DNA of 64,000 nt. Origin: Phaeosaccion multiseriatum (Eukaryota; Ochrophyta, other classes). Positions 37,474-50,000 of this stretch are shown piece after piece. The stretch covers positions 744,001 to 808,000 of the forward strand of contig OZ218955.1 of assembly GCA_965112735.1 (NCBI GenBank), in the 5' to 3' direction. Positions within the stretch are counted from its first letter, which is position 1. Each line of letters starts with the position of its first letter. The translations under genes were made by a program, and so were the position numbers. The notes below the pieces were generated by a model. That model was given only the letters and a program-made list of their open reading frames with translations, did not search any database and was not told the DNA's origin.

Positions 37474-38687
37474 GCAGCGCAAGCGCACACATCCAGAGGG
37501 AGGTGAAGAGCCTGAGCTACCATCAGGGCTTTCACACGCCACTGCTGTGCCACCAACTGATACTGTTGCTACTGCTGCTGCTGGTGCTGCTGTTGGTGGT
37601 GGTGGTGGTGGTGGTGGTGGTACCGGCGGTCGTCCACACCCGAGCACAAGCGTAAACACCAGCAACACCAACACCAACAGCAACACCAACAGCGACACCA
37701 ACAGCAACAACACCAGCAACACAGCTAACCCAAGCAGTGCCTCCAGCCCGAGCACGACTTTGAAGCTGACCCCTCTCCTCCAACTGCACCGCAACATCGC
37801 CTCCGTCATGGAGCGTGCCGTGGACGCCATGGTGGACAGTCCGGCGGCGGCGTCTGCTCTCCGTCGAGCGGCTCAGCTGTGCGGTCAGAACCTTGCAGAC
37901 AGCGCCGTGCTGCTCAAGAAGGTGCAGCACACAGCCACGTCCGTGCTCGATATATTCCCAGACCTGCGATGTGAGTGAGACAGAAAGTCGAAGTCAGTCA
38001 GTCAGTGAGCCAGTATGTGAGTCAGTTCGTCGGTCAGCCCCATACCCCCCTCCCCGTCCCGACCCTTCTCTCTGTCCCCCGGCATCCCATCTAACCAACT
38101 CACCCACCCATCCACCCACCCACCCACCCACCCACCAACCCAATACACGGAACCACACGGCGGCTCTAAATATAAAGTGGCGGTGGAGGAGAGAGAACCG
38201 GACCTAGCGAGGGAGTTCTTCCACGCTGTGCAGGGGTGGCTCCGTGACTTATGCACATCTGTGGCGGGGCTGCAGAGCACCAACAGGGCAAGCACAGCGC
38301 AGATACACCGACTCATGGAGCAGTCGGTGGGTCTCGGCGTCGGTGACGGTGACGCTTTCAGCGTGGGGAACAGTCCGGAGCCGCTCCGAATCGGCCCAGG
38401 GGGAGAGGGGGAGGGCGAGGGAGAAAGAGGAGGAGGGGAAGCAGCAGCAGCAGCAGCAGCAGCAGCTGCTGCAGCAAGAGGTGGTGGTGGTGGAGGAGGA
38501 GGAGGAGGAGGAGGAGGAGCAGGCTCTTCCCTGCGACCCTCTGGCCAGCCACCCCCCGGCACAGTGGAGGCGAGCGTGTTCGCCGTGACACAAAGCGACG
38601 CGCTTCGCCTCAGCGTCCTCACCGGGGTGGAGCCTGAGCTGTTTGGGAGGCTTACGCAAGACATGTACCCTGGGGGACAGGCGGCCG

Positions 38688-38742
<55 letters not shown>

Positions 38743-40371
38743 ACAGAGGAAGAGCAGCAGCAGCAGCAGCGGTAGCGCCCCCCCTTGGGGCCAGCATCGC
38801 GTTGACAGTGGCGGTTCCACCATTTCTGTCGACTTTGACCTTGGTCGGAGGAGCGGCAGCAGTGGATCGGCAGGCAGCGGCAGCGGCAGCGGCGGTAGGG
38901 TGGAGAGTGGGCGGGAGAGTGAGTCGGGGAGGGGCGGTTCGGCGTTAACAGGAGATCAGGTTATTAATCTTCTCTTTACGCTACCCCGACCGGTGCCGAC
39001 AACCCCTGCAGCAGAGGGTGCAGGAGGGATGGACAGCTCATTTGAGCGCCTTGGGAGGGGTGGTTTGGGTTTGGACCCCTTAGCCCCTTCTCCTCTCGAA
39101 ACGACTCTATCCGGGGCCGCAGCGGGATCCTCGCTCGGAGAGGAGCAGATATCGGCTTCTGCACAAGCAGCAAGGGCAGCAGCAAGGGCAGCAGCAGCAG
39201 CAGCAGCAGCAGCACCGGGGGCAGCAACAGGGGAAGCAGTTGGTGATATAGGGACAGGGGGGGCGGTGGAGCTTCACCAATCGCTCTTGAGTCTGACGGT
39301 TAGTGGCGACGCTCAAGCTGCTGGGAGGGGGGCTCGTGTGTCGTCAATACCGCAGACGGGAGAACCCTATGCCCTCCGCGGAATGAGTGTGGAGGGTCAG
39401 GGTCAGGGGACTCAGGTGGGTCAGGGTCAGGGTCAGGGCCAGGATTCGCAGGGGAGTGAGATGCAGTTGGCCGTCTCACCCCAGCTCCAGGGGGGCGAGG
39501 AAATGATCCGACGGCGCTTGAGAGATGACCTCACTTACGCTCTTCGTCAGCTGCAGGAGGTAAGAGGAGACAAGGAGGAGGAGGAGGAGGAGGAGGATGG
39601 CAGTGGACGGGGAGGAGGGGGAGAAGCAGAGAGAGCCCCCCTGACGACGGCGAATCAATCAATTTATCCAATCCCCCCATCAACTAACAAACCAACCAAC
39701 CAATCAACCATCCAACCAACCATCCATCCATCCATCCATCCATCCATCCATCCATCCATCCATCCATCCATCCATCCATCCACTGCCATCCACCGTCCCT
39801 AATGCCCCAAATCATGCTAAGGTGGACTCGGTGCTGAGCCAACTCGCGCTCCTATGGGCCAACACGGAGATCATCTTCGATGTGCTGTTGAGGAAGGGGG
39901 TGCTCGTGGAGAAGTTTGTGGAGTTCACCCACAACCCCAAGCTGCTGGAGAGGTTCGAGGAGCGCATGAAGGTAACGAGTGTGTAACTGTAGAGCGTTGT
40001 AACTGTAGAGCGTGTATCGCCACAAAAATCACAGATCGACTTGAGCGAGGTTACTGTACCTACTTGCCTTTCTATCTGTCTGCCTACCGCCTACCTGCCT
40101 ACCGCCTACCTGCCTACCTACCTGCCTTCCTACCTGCATGCCTGGCGCTGACAACACACACACCCTTCCCTCCTCCTCCACCTCTCCCCTGCTGCCTCTC
40201 CTTCTGCCTCCTGTCTTCTCCCCTCCCCTCCTGTGCTTTGCCTCCTCTAACCCTCCCGACCATGCCCTACGTCCACCTTCACCTTCACCCCTGACCCCCC
40301 GACAATGACAGGAGTACCAGCACTACTGGGAAAGCCTCCGGCACATCACCACGGAGTATGTAACTTCGTGA
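33913..40371 (+). CDS. Large CAMK-group serine/threonine protein kinase
   Basis: Exons 33913-35241, 35449-35661, 36007-36231, 36359-36464, 36789-37970, 38178-39559, 39822-39971 and 40312-40371 give 1548 residues. Residues 1-400 are low complexity with long poly-Gly/Ala tracts encoded by (GGA)n and (GCA)n. Kinase domain ~406-690: glycine loop [14 protein letters not shown]435 (AAKVID), HRDVKPEN with D531, DFG with D568, [12 protein letters not shown] with E596, and HPWV at the end, so all catalytic residues are present and the kinase should be active. The order of motifs and PEN/DFGLSK place it near CaMK/DAPK-type kinases. No calmodulin-binding site or EF-hands were identified. The ~850-residue tail is Gln/Asn/Ser-rich with a possible helical bundle near residues 930-1010 and at the end ([12 protein letters not shown] region reads [12 protein letters not shown]). 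The last exon could alternatively splice onward (see findings). Confidence 0.92.
34350..34470. repeat. Exonic (GGA)n encoding poly-Gly
   Basis: About 35 GGA/GGT codons inside the first kinase exon, read in frame as Gly. Confidence 0.93.
35347..35415. repeat. (TTG)n microsatellite in kinase intron 1
   Basis: About 20 TTG units a short distance upstream of the acceptor at 35448. Confidence 0.95.
39712..39785. repeat. (CCAT)n microsatellite in kinase intron 6
   Basis: Perfect CCAT repeats merge into CCACTGCCATCC, the second dispersed motif of this window, about 35 bp before the acceptor. Confidence 0.93.
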
Positions 40372-40577
40372 TTGCGCTGAGTAGGGTAGGACAGGACAAG
40401 GCTGGTCAGGGCAAGAGAGGTCAGGGCCTGTCAGAGCGGAGGGGGGGCGTGCCGTCGCGGTTGGGGTGTGTGAATAGACAAGTGGACAAGATGATTGTTT
40501 GTGCTGCTTCGACTCTTCATGCTCGAAGTTGTAGTCGAAGTAGAAGGAAGGAAAGAAGAAGGAAGAATGAAGAATGA

Positions 40578-41769
40578 ATGAGCCGCATAACATCGGAATC
40601 TGTGAGTAGACACGTTAGTTCTTCGTTTTTCCTTTTCCTTTTTCTTTCGTTCTTGTCTTGCTTGTCGCTCATGCTTCCAGCCGCACAGGTGGGTGTGGTG
40701 GTAGGGGATGGAGGGTATTGCTCTCACAGCATCTCCTTGTCTCTTGTACATTGGTAGACTTCGATGATGGGTGAGGAGTTGATTCCCCCCTTCCTCTGTT
40801 TAATCATCCTCTGTTTAATCTCTGCACAAAGGACGAGGCCGGTCGTACACCGCTTTATCTGGCCGCGTGCAAAGGAGATGCAGCGGGTGTGGCGGCTCTT
40901 CTTGGCTCACCCGACCTGGACCCTAACGAGTGCGACGCACACGGCCGAACCGCCTTGCACGTGGCCTCGGAGGGGGGGCACACGAAGGTAGCGCTGCTGC
41001 TGGCCCGCCACAGCCGCACGAGGGTGGGTACCGAGGACGCATTTGGACGAGTGGCGCTGCATTGGGCCGCGCACAGACTCGACTTGGACTTGGCCTCCGC
41101 TTTGCTACAGAGAGACCAGGTGGGGGTAACGGTGCTTCTTGTTGGCACAGTCTATGAGGAGAGGGTGGGGCCTCTCACGGGTGTAGTGCTTGCTGCTTCT
41201 AACGGCTTGTCTTCCGCCTCCTCCCCCTCCTCCCCCTCCTCCTCCTCCTCCCCCTCCTCCTCCCCCCTCCCCCCTTCCCTCCTTCCTTCCTCTCCCCTGT
41301 GCAAGAAGACGTCGGTCGGTGCCAAGGTAATAAGCAAAGGCGGCTATTGACTCGCATCGCACCTTCCCGGCATGCACACGCATCATGCCACCCATGAACC
41401 TTTTTTTTGTATGCTTGCGTTTGCTGTTTTCCCTGTTCCTGCCCAACCCTACTCTTGCTCTTGCTCTTTTCTTGCCCTGCCCCGACAAGAGGAAGAGAGG
41501 AACCTCCAACACCCCCCCCCCCCCCCCCCCCACACTCTTGCTCTTGCTCTTGCTCCTCTCTTACCCTGCCCAGACGACAGGAGGAGAGACCCCCCTCATG
41601 TGGGCGGTCTGTGCGACAGGCAGCGACTCCGACAAGGTGGGCATGCTCCAGCTCCTCATAGACAAGGCAAGTGGCGTATGGGCAGGCACGTGGAAAGGCG
41701 TATGGACCAGGCAGGCGATGACTTCGTCACACTTCCATTGCTCGCTGACTTGGCCCCCCGCTTTTCTCT

Positions 41770-41843
<74 letters not shown>

Positions 41844-42313
41844 CACATACATTAATCTCTAAACCGCTCCCTCGCTAACTCCCCCAACCACTTCATCCCT
41901 CACTCCCTCACTCCCTCACACTCTCACGCTGTGCTCAGGGCTCGGATCTGCGTGCTGTCAACGAAACAGGCTTGACCGCGATTCAGCTGGCCCCCGCCGG
42001 CAATGCCAAAGTGGACAAGGTGCGACCCCATGGCGGGACTTTGAGCTGAGCGGCCAAGTGAAGTGAAGGGACATGAAGACAGGAGCGTCCTCACTGCCCT
42101 GTGGCCTTCTCCTCCTTCTCGACAGCTCAGCGCACGGCTGCGAATATGTCGTTCATACTTCCACGCATTGCAGCTCTTTCTCTCCCTCCCTCCCCACGTC
42201 TCTAACCTCCTCCTCATCCTCCTCTCTGCCTTACTGCAGGCGCTCTCTGCGGCAATGGCGGCCCTCCGTGCCAAGGAGGAGGCGGAGGAGGCCGAAGAAG
42301 AAGCGCTGAGAAT

Positions 42314-42351
<38 letters not shown>

Positions 42352-42400
42352 CAGGAGGAGGAGGAGGGGGAGCAGCCGCAGCACCAGCAGCACCAGCACT

Positions 42401-42435
<35 letters not shown>

Positions 42436-42542
42436 GAGGAGGAGGAGCCACTAAAAAGGGGGCACTGAACTCTGGCGGGCTAAAGATGGGGGGGGGCACC
42501 AAGCCAAAGAAGCTCAAGATTACACTCAAGAAGAAGGCCTGA
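40578..42542 (+). CDS. Ankyrin-repeat protein with basic Ala/Gly-rich tail
   Basis: Exons 40578-40601, 40832-41119, 41306-41326, 41574-41666, 41939-42019 and 42240-42542 give 269 residues. Ankyrin repeats are clear: AGRTPLYLAACKGDAAGVAALL, HGRTALHVASEGGHTKVALLLA, FGRVALHWAAHRLDLDLASALL and ETPLMWAVCATGSDSDKVG. The C-terminus is a charged helix, (GCA)n-encoded Ala runs, and a very basic end (KPKKLKITLKKKA). The first exon is only eight codons (MSRITSES) ending at a GTGAGT donor, and exon 3 is a 21-nt microexon; both are the weaker parts of the model. The intron after 41666 has a GC donor (GCAAGT). Role unknown; ankyrin repeats mediate protein binding. Confidence 0.75.
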
Positions 42543-43700
42543 ATCACATCACGAATGAGCGCACGCCTAAGCCACCGAATCATTTGTGGGGCTCGTGGGG
42601 TGTAACCACCTCTACCAAGTACTTCTAGTAAGTACATGAATGGATGGCACGGCGCCAAGATGTGGGGGAGCCAAAAGCAGCAGCAGTACAAGGACTGTCG
42701 GACTGTCGGAGAACGCTTCAGCGACAAAGGCGCTCCTCGTCCTGTCCCACCACTGGTAACACTTGGGAGGCGACCGTCGAGGGGGGGGGGGGGATACCCA
42801 TTGCGGTGTACTTCCATCTTCAATCACCCTTTTGATTTCCAATCGAGGCGCCACACGACGCGGGCGAGAGTCAAGGTCGTATGCCACGGCGCCAAAGTGA
42901 CTGACGCCCATGAGTGGGTAGGCAGCTGTGTACCTGTCCGACGCTAGTGAAGCGAGGGAGGCGAGTCAAGGAAGCGACGACAACGGCAGGCACCAACGCC
43001 TTTCTGCTTGCCTGCCCGCTGGCCTGCCCATATGCCTGGTGCTCCTTTGGACTGGCTGGGAGGGGAATGAGGAGCCAGCTTGTTGGAGTGTGGACGTGAA
43101 GCAGCGCTGGAAGGCGAGGGATGAGCGGACTGAGAGGACTCATGCTACTGCACACACCGGACTTACTTATCCACAAGCAGGATGACAGAAAAGTGGGGCT
43201 AGATGGATACCCATTTCAGGGTAGTGAAGGACGAGAGAGACGAATGGGGTAAATGGGGTGCGTATTAAGTGTTTCTATTAAGACTACTTAAAACGCTAGG
43301 CTACAAATGCGTATGTGTACCCGTCCGAGAGTACACACACACACGAAGAGAAAGAGCGCCCCGGGATGGGGAATGCTTATGTACTGTTGGGGAGGGAGGA
43401 GCCCCTGCCCATATTTAATCCCTGTCTTCTTCCTCCTCTTTTATCTCATCTGTGTCCTATTCTACTGTATGTCTTAAGTGCTGTGCCGCTGCAGATAAGC
43501 GGGGCTCACGCTGACTCTTTCCATCCAAACAGTAGCGCACCACGCACGCACGCACGCACACGCAGAACCTTCCCTGTAGGATATATAAATGGGGCCGCAC
43601 CAACCGCCATTCGTGTCTTTTCCCTCTCCTCTTAACACACACCACATACCACGCCTGAATCGCCTTTCGCTGACTTAGTTCAGCATAGTGCTCCACTGAC
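42543..43700. other. Convergent intergenic region, nothing recognised
   Basis: This lies between the 3' ends of the ankyrin gene (+) and the glutamine synthetase gene (-). I see no splice-supported exon, RNA gene or long repeat; one G-run at 42780-42793. Confidence 0.55.
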
Positions 43701-45961
43701 TTAGTCCAGAAGAGTGGTCTTGACGATGAGGCCCGTCACCACGTAAGGATCCATGTTGGAGGAGGGCCTCCTGTCCTCAAAGTACCCCTTGCCATCCTTC
43801 TCCGCCGTTCGGGGGATGCGAATGGAGGCCCCTCGGTTGGCGACGCCGTACGAAAAGGCGTCCATCGAGGCGGTCTCGTGCTTGCCCGTCAGCCTGCGCT
43901 CGTTGCCCTCTCCGTAGGCGTCAATGTGCTCCTGGTGCTTCTTTCCGAGCTTCTCAATGGCCTCGATGATCTTGGCGTATCCGCCGTCCTCGCGCATAGC
44001 CTTGGTGGAAAAGTTGGTATGGCACCCTATGGGGGAGGGGGGGGGGGGGAGAGGAATTGGACACAGAGTAGAGATGGAGCGGTGGGGGGTGACGGCGGTT
44101 AGTTGCGGAGGATACGCCAGTCGTTTGTCACAAAAACGCCAGTCGTTCTCCTCCTCCCTTTCTCTTTCTTCTTTTTATTGACGGTTCCTTTCCTTTCTCT
44201 TCCTTCCTTCTCACTCACCTGCTCCGTTCCAGTCTCCCTCAATGGGCTTGGGGTCCAGGGACACAATCACTCCGAAGAGCTCGCACACACGGTACAAGAG
44301 GTAGCGAGACATCCACACCTCGTCCGCGCCGGCGATACCGACCGAGGGACCAATCTGGTACTCCCACTGACCGGGCATCACCTCTCCATTGACTCCCGAG
44401 ATCTGAAGGCCGGCGAAGAGGCAGGCCTTGTAGTGTGCCTCCATGATGTGTCGGCCGAAGGAGTTCTCCGTTCCGGCGGAGCAGTAGTACGGTCCCTGCT
44501 CACCGGGGTAGCCTCCCTTGGGCCAGCCTGTGGATGGAGGAGGAGGAGGAGGAGGAGGGAGCAGGGTAACATCAGTGAAAGTCCATTTGGGCCAGTACGC
44601 CACACATATGCACCAACGTGGTCCTCTCCTCTCCGGCCGTTCCTCTGGCACATCCCCATCATCCACCCACTCCACCGACTCCACTCACTCACCGAAGGGC
44701 GTCTTGCCGTCGGCCTCGAAGAGGGTGTACTCCTGCTCAATGCCCCACCAGCACTCCTGGTCCTCCACCTTGGCCATGGCCTCGGCACAGGCCACACGCG
44801 TGTTGTTGTCAATGGCGGTGCCATCGGGCTTGTAGCAGTCGCAGATGACGAGGAGGTTTTCTCCGCCACGGAAAGGGTCGGGGTAGTAGGCCTGGGGGCG
44901 GAGAATCACCTCCGAGTCATCTCCGGGGGCCTGGCCGGTGGAAGAGCCGTCGAAGTTCCACTCGGGGCTGTGGACGGTGGTGTGGTGTGGCGTGATGTGA
45001 TGTGATGCATACATGGAAATGGTGGGTTGAGTTGGAGGATATTGCATTGGAGGGGGGCAGGCGAGTGACAGAGAGATCGGGCGGGGTAGGGTGGTGTGTG
45101 CGTGTGTGTCGCGAGCTAAACAGTTACACCTCCCCTCTCCTCACACATCTCTTCCGCTCTCTTTCATCTCTTTGACCTCCTCCCAAACCCCTCTCCCCAG
45201 TATGTGAGTAAAGGGTATGAGGGACGGAAGTATTTGGTGTAAAAATTGTTCAGAGGGGAGGCCCAGCTCAGGAGCCCAAAAGGAGGGAGCCCCATCACCA
45301 GCAACGCCCCCTCCCCACCCCCCCCCCCCTCCCAAAAAAAAAAACCCGCATTACTACGCAGCCCATCGCCCACACCCAGTGCAGCCCTCTCCTCCTACGA
45401 TCATGCGTACTCCTCTCGGTTAGCACATGCGGGGCAATTCTATACGGTCTCCATGACACGCTCATGACAAAGAAAGGTCTGGCGCTCACTTTGAAACTCA
45501 TCACTTACAGGTCAGACGGCTTGGAGGGCTTCTTCACCAGGGTGCGAGTCTTGGAGCGCATGTCCTGGCCGGAGCCGCCAATCTGATCCGTGCAAATTGG
45601 GACGGGCGAGAGCAAGGTGAGGGAAGGGTTGGGTTAGGGAGGGCGAGAGGAGCCGAAAAACATTCTTGCATCGCTCAGCAACGCAAGGAACCAGCCCAAG
45701 ACTCAGCCCCTACTACACTGCGAACCATCTCATCCATGCATTCTACCACTCGGTTCCTCCCAGGTCGGCCCCACCAGCCGAAAGGAGGCTACAAACATGA
45801 GCTTTCTTTTCTTTTCGGGCTCGTATGAGTGGATCCTTTCGCAGCCTCATACTCACCCAAATGTACTCCGCCATGTACTTCCCCTTCTGGTCCAGGTCGA
45901 GGAAGCGACCAAGCACGGCATCGCTGAGGGCGGTCTGCTGAGTGAAGACAGGGTTGGACAT
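43701..45961 (-). CDS. Glutamine synthetase, type II
   Basis: Five exons (45857-45961, 45509-45582, 44693-44967, 44219-44527, 43701-44026) encode 362 residues, the normal length for eukaryotic GSII. It condenses glutamate and ammonia to glutamine with ATP. Visible signatures: [14 protein letters not shown] (N-terminal beta-grasp), [27 protein letters not shown] (metal-binding Glu), [44 protein letters not shown], the ATP-binding [16 protein letters not shown], and [10 protein letters not shown]. The protein starts [12 protein letters not shown] with no targeting sequence, suggesting a cytosolic enzyme, but the sequence just before the ATG (TTTGTTACAG, then 7 bases) looks like a splice acceptor, so a 5' UTR intron or an upstream targeting exon is possible. 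Codon use is strongly C-ending, as expected of a highly expressed gene. Confidence 0.97.
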
Positions 45962-46478
45962 GGTGGAGCTGTAACAAAGGATATATGGGTAATGGTCGAA
46001 TCTGGGGCCAAAGCCACGCCACACGATTTCCCAGGGGGGCGGGATGGCAGCTCATGGCGGCCGCTCAGGATACATGTATTCGACGACCCCCCCAAATCCA
46101 AAAAATTTAGAAATTAAGAAAGGGGGGGGGGGCTTTTAAGGCCGCTAGGCCGCTCGACAACCTTCGCCTATCTCTAGGCCGCTCACTTTTCAGTCCTAGG
46201 CAGCCTCCCGGTGGAGGGGGGGGGGTGGGTGGCTGGATGGGGCCGCCCAGTCCAGCCAGTGGAAGCAGCACGTGTGCAGGCATGAACACCTCGCAGGGCA
46301 GGCGAGGCGGAAAGAGACAACACGATCTTTTCCCTTGGTAGCTAGCTAGTCTTTTCAAAAAACAAAACAAAAACAGGGAAGGCCTTTTTCAAATGGGTCT
46401 ACGACTTCTGCAACTGCGCTGCATGACGAGCGACTGCCCTGTGCTACCTATGCCCCTGTCCTGCCATCTGTGATATGT
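45962..46478. other. Upstream region of GS and 3' flank of SH3/TOG gene
   Basis: It contains a probable acceptor immediately before the GS start and short repeated GCCGCT-AGGCCGCTC segments (46140-46190). No gene seen. Confidence 0.5.
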
Positions 46479-47017
46479 CTATGACCTATGCACAACCCTA
46501 CTGGTGGGGGAGGGCAGGCCCGAGGCCCGAGGTGTGGGCAGCTTCCTTGCCCTACTTGGGCTCGGCAGCAGGACGGGGCTGCTCAAGCGGGCCAGGTTGG
46601 GAGGCGAAACGGCAGGCGAGTCCACCGTCATTGGCTCCTGACCCCCCTTCCCCTCCTGGCCCTGCTGCCCCTCGGGCTCCCACCTCTCCCACCGCCCCTT
46701 GTTCTGCTGCTTCTGCTGCTGCTCAGACTGCTGGGGCGAGAGAGGCAAGGTCGTGGAGGCCTGTCTCTCCCCCTTGGCCTGCTCCTCTCCCAGCACACCC
46801 ACCGCCTCCTCCCTCCGTTCTCCTCCACTCAGCGGGCCGGGAGCCGCTCCGCTGGGTGCTGCTGATGCTGCTGCTCCTGCTGCATCGTCTGCAGATTGGG
46901 CCTCTGCCCCTGGTGCTTCGTCATGGCCCACGGATGACGCCGCCAGCGAGCCTTCCGACGGGGTGTAGTATGGCGTTGTCTCTCCACTCCTGTCCGCACC
47001 TCCTCCTCCTCCTCCTC

Positions 47018-47048
<31 letters not shown>

Positions 47049-50000
47049 CTTTGCTGCCTCGACTGCATGACCTGAGCCAGCCCTAGCTCTGGCTCCAACA
47101 GGAGGCGCAGCATTTGCATTGGCGGCAGCACTTGCAGAACTTGCAGCAGCCGAGGCCCTTGAGTCTCTCCGGCGGCGTTCAGTACGCCCCCGCGCCACCT
47201 GGGAACACAACAACCATAACGACAATAACAGCAGCAACAGCAAAGAGGCCGTATCCATTTCGCAAGAAGAGTGTGAGAGAAGGAGGAACAGGCGGATAGG
47301 AGCGGGACGTACAAGATTCACGTGCTTCATTTCAAGTCTGGAGCGAGGAGACACATGACAAGGTATATAGCACCCTTCAGTCTCCCCCTCCCTCCTCCTC
47401 CTCCTCCTCCTCCTCCTCCTCCTCCTCGTCCTCCTCCTCCTCCACCTCCCCATCCACTGCCACGTTCCTCTCTCAACTCACTCAAAACTTACCATCATCT
47501 CCCTCTGAGCCTCCAGCTCCATCTTATCCACGGCCTGGTCCCAACAATTCCGCTTCGGCCGCCCCTGCCCCCCTGCGTCACCCGTGCCCGTACAGACGTG
47601 CAACGGCTCCTCCGGCAAGTGCGCAAGATGTGCAAGTTGACTCCGAAGCATCTTCAGACCCTCTCGCACGCGCTCGGCCTCTTCCGTTGCCTTTCTCTGT
47701 CGTGCAAGCTCAATCTCGTCCGAAGAAGTCCTGTTGTTTCCGCTGCTAGACGCACTGATACTGCCACTGCCTTGCTTGGCAGTACGAGCAGGCTCCGTAT
47801 CACCAACAGCATCATCTCCAGAGTTGGGACAAGATTTGTCGCCGTCCAGTCCCAAGTCCATTTCGTCTGCAGATCCGACGACTGGCACGGCACGGTCCAA
47901 ACCAGTGTCGTCCTTCTTCCCCTCCTTCTCCTCCGCCTTCCCCTCTGCCTCCTGCACCTTGAGCCACGCTTGATGCCCCACGTCTTTCCACTTGCTGCTG
48001 CTACGCCTCCTGAGCGAAGCCCCCCCTTCGCGTCTTTCGAGCGATCTATCATCACCTTCACTGCCGCTGACGCCGCCACCACCACCAGCAACACCAGTTG
48101 GTGATACTGATGATACAGCAGCTGCTGCGTCCACCCGCTCCTGCTGCACCTCCTCCTTCCTGTGGGAAGAAGTCGCAGCGTCGTCGTCAACGGCAATCGC
48201 AGGCTTCAATGCATTGCATGTGCCAATGCCAGTGCCAGTGTCACTGCGGTTGCTGCCCTTCCCAACAGGGGCGCCTGAACCAACCCGAGGCCGATGACTC
48301 CTCGGGGATGCGCCTGTTTCGCCGCCCTCCTCGTCGCTTGACACATCCTCTGCATTCAGCGCCTGCTTCACCTCCGCCTGAAGCCTCTTGGTCAGCTCGT
48401 GAAGCTTCACCCCGCGCTGCACGGCGTCGATCCCTTCCCTCTTCTTCAGGAAGCGGATGAGCTTCATGGCCTCTCCCCGATGCCAAATGGACCCCTCGAG
48501 CAACCCTCTCAGCCCTCCATACACTGACTCCACCTCCGTGCCTTTGCCCCCCCCTGCAAGACCCTCGTACCGTCGCACCACCTCACGCAGCGCCTCGCAA
48601 CTTGACGACACGGTAGCCTTCTTTTTGCTCCCCAGACCCTCTCCAAGCGAGACCCATGCCCCCGTCGCGCAGCTGCCGCCGTCCCCCCCTCCTTCGCCCT
48701 CCTCGCGTCCCCCTGTTCCTTTGTCCATCAACAGAAACACCACACTCATCGCCGAGGCTTTGGTAGCGGGCTCGCTGCTCGCCAGCGCCTTCTCCAGCAG
48801 TGCGGACACCATTGCATTGCTCTCCTCGCAAGACAGACCCCCCTCCCCAGCTGCAGTACTCGACGGGGGGTCTACGCCCCTCTGTTGGACGTACGCATCT
48901 GTGGCACCCACCGCCGCTAGCAAGGCAGCCTTGTTTACGTCCTTCAGCATGCCAGCCAGTAGAGGAGCGCTCACAGCCACACCGTCTCCACTACTGCTGC
49001 GCCCTCCGCCCCGCAAGAGAAGTTGCTTGACTTCTTCGTACGCTGCCAGACGCACCTTCCACGATCGGCTCTTTACTCGCGCTTCCAAGGGACCATCAGC
49101 ATCGACCCCGTCTCCTGCCTCTATTTGGGTATCACTTTGCCCATTCACCGCCGATGATAGAGCGCTTTGGTCTTGGTCCTTTACACCTGGTGAAGCCTCG
49201 TCTAATACCGTTCCGCCCCTCTTGGCTCCTCCTATTGGTCGATCTTCAATGGCAGGAACCTCTTCGGCCTGCACCACCACCTGACCTTGCCAGGCAGCGG
49301 CAGCCGCGTCAGCGTCCTCGGCCTCGTCGAGCAAGCTGCCCAGCTTGTTCTTGGAGCACACCCACCCGTCCTCCCGGCCCCCATACGCCACCCTCAACCA
49401 CTTGTCCTTGGTCTCCAGCACCCTCACCCAATCGCCCTTTGAGACCACTGCCAGCTCCATAGCGAAGGCGTCTGCCTCATCGCGAGCCTTCAGCGCCCCC
49501 CTTGCCCGCATGTATCTGAAGCCGTCTGAGGCCTTGGGCCCAACTCCTTCTTCCACAGGCTGCTCCTCCGCTCCCATGCTTTCCGTTCCTCCTCCCACAG
49601 GCTGCTCGTCCACTCCTATGCTCCCTCCTCCGCCTCCCCCCACAGGCTGCTCGTCTGCTCCCATCCTCTCTGCTCCTCCTCCTACCGGCTGCTCCTCCAC
49701 CCCCATGTCGCCAGCACCTCCTCCCACAGGCTGCTCGACCATTCCCATGCCCCCCATTCCCCCTCCGCCTTTGCCTCCTATTGGTCGATCTTCAATGGCA
49801 GGAACCTCTTCGGCCTGCACCACCACCTGACCTTGCCAGGCAGTGGCAGCCGCGTCAGCGTCCTCGGCCTCGTCGAGCAAGCTGCCCAGCTTGTTCTTGG
49901 AACACACCCACCCGTCCTCTCGGCCCCCATACGCCACCCTCAACCACTTGTCCTTGGTCTCCAGCACCCTCACCCAATCGCCCTTTGAGACCACTGCCAG

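Noticed and set aside
43900-45010. Plus-strand frame of 300 codons
   Set aside because: Antisense to glutamine synthetase exons; open because of strong C-ending codon bias.
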